64,000 nucleotides of DNA from Brachionus manjavacas (lineage: Eukaryota; Rotifera; Eurotatoria; Ploima; Brachionidae): assembly GCA_019054805.1 (NCBI GenBank), contig JAHQIY010000004.1, positions 6,952,501-7,016,500 of the forward strand, read 5' to 3'. Made by a program: the position numbers and the translations under genes. Shown piece by piece: positions 60,690 through 64,000 of the stretch. Numbering within the stretch: position 1 is the stretch's first letter; each line of letters opens with the position of its first letter. Below the pieces are notes generated by a model. That model was not told the origin of the DNA. It ran no database searches and saw only the letters and a program-made list of their open reading frames with translations.

Positions 60690-63600
60690 ATATGTAAAAA
60701 TTTTCTGACTCTTCAGATCATATCCATGTTTTTTTGTTGTTTTTTTTTTTCGTGATTCTCATATTATTTTATTCATTTATTTTCCCAACTCTTTTTATTT
60801 GTTAACTAAATAATTCTTAATATATTATTAATCATGTAAGCGATGGTATAAATATACCTCGCTTTTATGATTTAATATTTTTAACAATAAAATAAATTTT
60901 AACTAAACAGTCTTAATTTAGTTAGGACCCCACCTTACAGACCCCAATCTTACATTGGTGATAGCGGGTAAGCTTAAACAATTTAAGCTTAAGTGAAAAA
61001 AAAAACGAGGAGAATAGAAAAGCTGATCTAATTGTTCAACTCGAGAATCGAGGTCGAAAGAAAAAAAAAGAAGAGAAAAGCTAGTCTGTGGAGAAAATCG
61101 AAAGAGAGAGAGAAAGAAAGAAAGTATTCAATTTTGTATTTCAAGTGTAAAGAAAAAAAAAAAAAGAAGAAATATAGAGACTGAAGTATAAAGAGAAAAA
61201 AAAAATTTGGTGCTGTGGAAAAAAATAGAAGAAACGCTAGTTGTTGAAAAGTTTGAATTTAAAATTTTGTTAGAAATATTATTTGAAATATTTATTGTTG
61301 CTTTTGTTTGGAGTAAGCTTAGAGATAAATAGTTGAAAAAAAAAAAAAAAAAATGAGACGTGGCATAGGTAACAACTTGGTGTATGATGGAGAGAGTGGT
61401 AGTTTTGATGAGTTCGAGGCGGCATTCAAGTATGACTGTATCATTTACGGATGGGACGATCGTAAACAAGTTGCGGCAATTGAACTTTGTTTGGTTGGCA
61501 AGGGAAAAAAATTGTTTAGTCAAATAGAGGAAGCAGACAAAAATGACATAAAAAAATATTAGAATGTTTGAAAAGAGGCTGTGTTAAATCGCCCGAGTAT
61601 TATCTCAATCTTTTTTATTCAAAGCAACTAAAACCAGATCAAAAAATTAGTGATTTTTGTTATGAAATCGAAAAGTTGATGGATAAAGCATTACCAAATC
61701 TCGACGAGGATAATAGAACAAGAATGCTAAGATCTAGACTCCTATCAGCGGTACCTGAACACATAAAGAGCTATCTGGAATTACTTTCAGATAAAAAATG
61801 GAAAGAAATTGTTGCAATTTTTGACAAATCGGTTGATTATAAAAAAATATACCAAGGTTCGTTTAGTTTTGGAAAAAAAGAAGGATATGTGATTGATGCC
61901 GAAATTGATGTTGAGTCTGATGGAAGTAGAGAAGCAAATATGATTAAATGCCAAAATTATTTTAGTAAAAACACTAACACACTTAAAAAATTAATTCGAA
62001 TTGAGTCTGATGTTGAGTTCGGTGGCGAACGATTTGGGTTGAAATTTTTGGCTGACTCAGGTGCAAGCGCGTCTTTCATTAGTCCGGATTCATTACCAAA
62101 AAGTTTGTCAAAAAAAATTGATGTATTTTTGGAAACTGGAAAGCAAGAAAAATGGTTAAATTTGAGAAAATCAAACCTTACGATTAAATCAGCACTTAAT
62201 TCAGAGACTGTTAAAACAGCTGTTGGTACAGTAAGACTGAGATTTAAGGATTAGGAAGGTGAACATGAATTTATTTTTTCAAAATTGTCAGAACGTGCTA
62301 TTTTGGGGATTGATTTCCTTACAAAATTCAAAGCCAATTTCGATTTTACAAACCAAAAGATTACAATTTCGGATGGTGGAAATTGGCATCAAATAAACAC
62401 AGTCCGAGAAATTGAAAGCAATGATATGGTACAATTAAATTTGAGTAACAAAATAATTGTTAAAGGCTATTCGGAAAATATGGTAAAGATTAAACTTGAT
62501 TGTTATAAACCGAGAGACAAAGTTGTGTTTGAGACAAAAGCTCCGACTGTCAAATACATGGCTAAGGGTATAATTTGGGGAAATTGTCTAAATGAGGTCA
62601 AAGATGATGGAACTATCTTGTTAAGTGTGATAAATACACTCAATAGAGAGGTTGTTATCGAAAAAGGTTCATCGATCGGTGATGTTTACATGGCAGACGA
62701 AGCATTTTTGGGTTCCTTACAAGAAGTTCAAGAATCAGGTGAATCTGAGAGTCACGAGAGTCTTAAAATGAATTTTGATGATGTAAAAATGGGTGTAAAT
62801 ATGTCAGTCGAACAACGTAATCAAATTTTCAAATTATTGGAGAAATTTAAGCAAGTTTTTGAGTGATTTGAATTTTGCTCGTCAAATACAACACTAACCG
62901 AACATAAAATCAATACTGGCAACGTTGTTCCAATAAAACAGAGACCATACAGGCTTCCACAAAGTGCACAAAAAGAGGTTCAACGTCAAGTCGACGAAAT
63001 GTTGAAAAACAAAGTAATAGAAGAGAGTCAAAGCCCGTGGGCAAGTCCAATTATTTTGGTAAAAAAGGAGTGTCAGAAAGGCGAAATACAAAAATTGAGA
63101 TTTTGTATTGATTTTCGTAAATTGAATGAAGTAACAGTTAAGGATTCGTATCCATTACCCAGAATTGACGATACCATTGATGTATTGAGCCGTTCAAAGT
63201 ACTTTTCAACTCTAGATTTGCTAACGGGGTTTTGGCAAGTACCTATGGCAAAAGATGACAAAGAGAAGACTTGTGGTAAACCAAAAATTGTACCAATTTA
63301 CAAAAATGCCATTTGGATTAAACAATGCTCCATCAACATTCCAAAGACTTATGGATACATTGCTAAGGAATCTTACTTGGAAATACTGTTTAGTATATTT
63401 GGATGATGTGATGGTTTACTCAAGCGATTTTGAATCACACTCGACAGATTAGAGGTTATTTTGTCAAGATTTGAAGCTGCTAAGCTTATGCTTAAACCAT
63501 CCAAATGTAATTTTGGAATGGATGAAGTGAGTTATTTGGGTTACAAGATTTCGAGTAAAGGTTTACAACCCGACGAGGCTAAGACCGAATCGATCGCAAA

Positions 63601-64000
63601 TATGCCTACACCGAGTTCAAAAGAAGAAATAAAACGTTTGTTGGGCGTGATGTCTTATTATCGTCGATTTATTCCGAACTTTAATACGACTGCAGCATGC
63701 CTTTTTGAGTTTACCAAAGAAAAAGTAATTTTTCAGTGGACAAAAGAAACAGATGAATCTTTTATAAAGCTGAAACAGCAGCTTCTGCAGTCACCTATTT
63801 TAATGTACCCAGATTTTGATCTTGAATTTAGCATCTATACGGACGCTTCGAATTATGGTATCGGTGCTGTTTTGACACAGTTGGTTGATGGCATTATTCA
63901 CCCAATAGCGTATGCTAGTCAACAACTAAATAGTGCCGAAAAAAATTATTCAACAAGTGAGAAAGAGATGCTGGCTATCGTTTGGGCTTCCAAGCATTTT
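60690..64000 (+). mobile_element. Ty3/gypsy LTR retrotransposon, broken, runs off the right edge
   Basis: A probable 5' LTR ends near 60,953: TATA-like TATAAATATA near 60,848, AATAAA near 60,885 and a terminal ACA. Its start is uncertain, and 60,690 is a guess. The following TTGGTGATAGCGGG is a plausible primer-binding site, and a purine-rich leader runs to about 61,350. Parts in order: gag-like capsid region about 61.35-62.0 kb; aspartic protease about 62.0-62.4 kb (DSGAS and ILGIDFL); reverse transcriptase about 62.9-63.6 kb (FCIDFRKLN and YLDD); RNase H from about 63.8 kb (TDAS). The order is that of Ty3/gypsy. It is a fossil with a handful of breaks, but motif conservation suggests that it is not very old. 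The 3' part and second LTR are outside the window. Confidence 0.85.

Noticed and set aside
1-64000. tRNA, rRNA, CRISPR or operon structure
   Set aside because: No cloverleaf with conserved arms, no rRNA words and no regularly spaced direct repeats with unique spacers were found; the genes are intron-rich and individually oriented.

Overview
This is a very AT-rich (by eye roughly three-quarters A+T) piece of an invertebrate animal genome. Genes are broken by many small introns, commonly about 45-80 nt with GT/AG ends, and they encode metazoan families: a receptor tyrosine phosphatase, a Na+/K+-ATPase alpha subunit, a TRPM channel, an ELM2-SANT corepressor and an EGF/antistasin/Kunitz membrane protein. 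Many decayed LINEs and short inverted-repeat elements lie between and inside the genes. I suspect a spiralian, possibly a monogonont rotifer, but nothing seen here proves the taxon.

Layout: 1-3.5 kb, AT-rich DNA with a 2.2 kb inverted-repeat element that contains a LINE. 3.8-7.1 kb (+), 3' part of a TRERF1/ZNF541/MIDEAS-like zinc finger-ELM2-SANT gene. 7.1-13.5 kb, gene-poor, with a LINE tail, a long hairpin and a broken AT-hook reading frame. 13.5-29.2 kb (+), a complete 15-exon receptor tyrosine phosphatase whose introns hold a LINE, a Tc1-like fossil and a 0.65 kb inverted-repeat element. 30.6-34.3 kb (-), a 12-exon Na+/K+-ATPase alpha. 35.1-38.6 kb (+), an unrecognised and partly out-of-frame gene. 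38.7-43.8 kb (-), a TRPM-type channel ending 27 nt from that gene. 46.1-46.8 kb, a LINE tail. 48.3-51.7 kb (+), a 14-exon modular secreted/membrane protein. 53.1-54.2 kb (-), a small multi-pass membrane protein. 54-58.3 kb, mostly empty. 58.3-59.1 kb, a deletion derivative of a pogo-like transposon. 59.2-60.5 kb, LINE reverse-transcriptase debris. About 60.7 kb to the right edge, a broken Ty3/gypsy LTR element that runs out of the window.

Four gene models (phosphatase, ATPase, TRPM, modular protein) were assembled by hand from splice signals. In each, all exon phases agree and the summed coding length is a multiple of three.

The most interesting signal is in the Na+/K+-ATPase. Both membrane asparagines that line the cation path in ordinary pumps (TM4 VANVPEG, TM5 TSNIPE) are lysines, the change known to me from the brine shrimp double-lysine pump. 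The TM8 aspartate of sodium site III is a serine. The rest of the pump core looks intact apart from a lost nucleotide-domain lysine, so this reads as a pump with altered ion stoichiometry. The genes do not form an operon or pathway; they are ordinary neighbouring loci.
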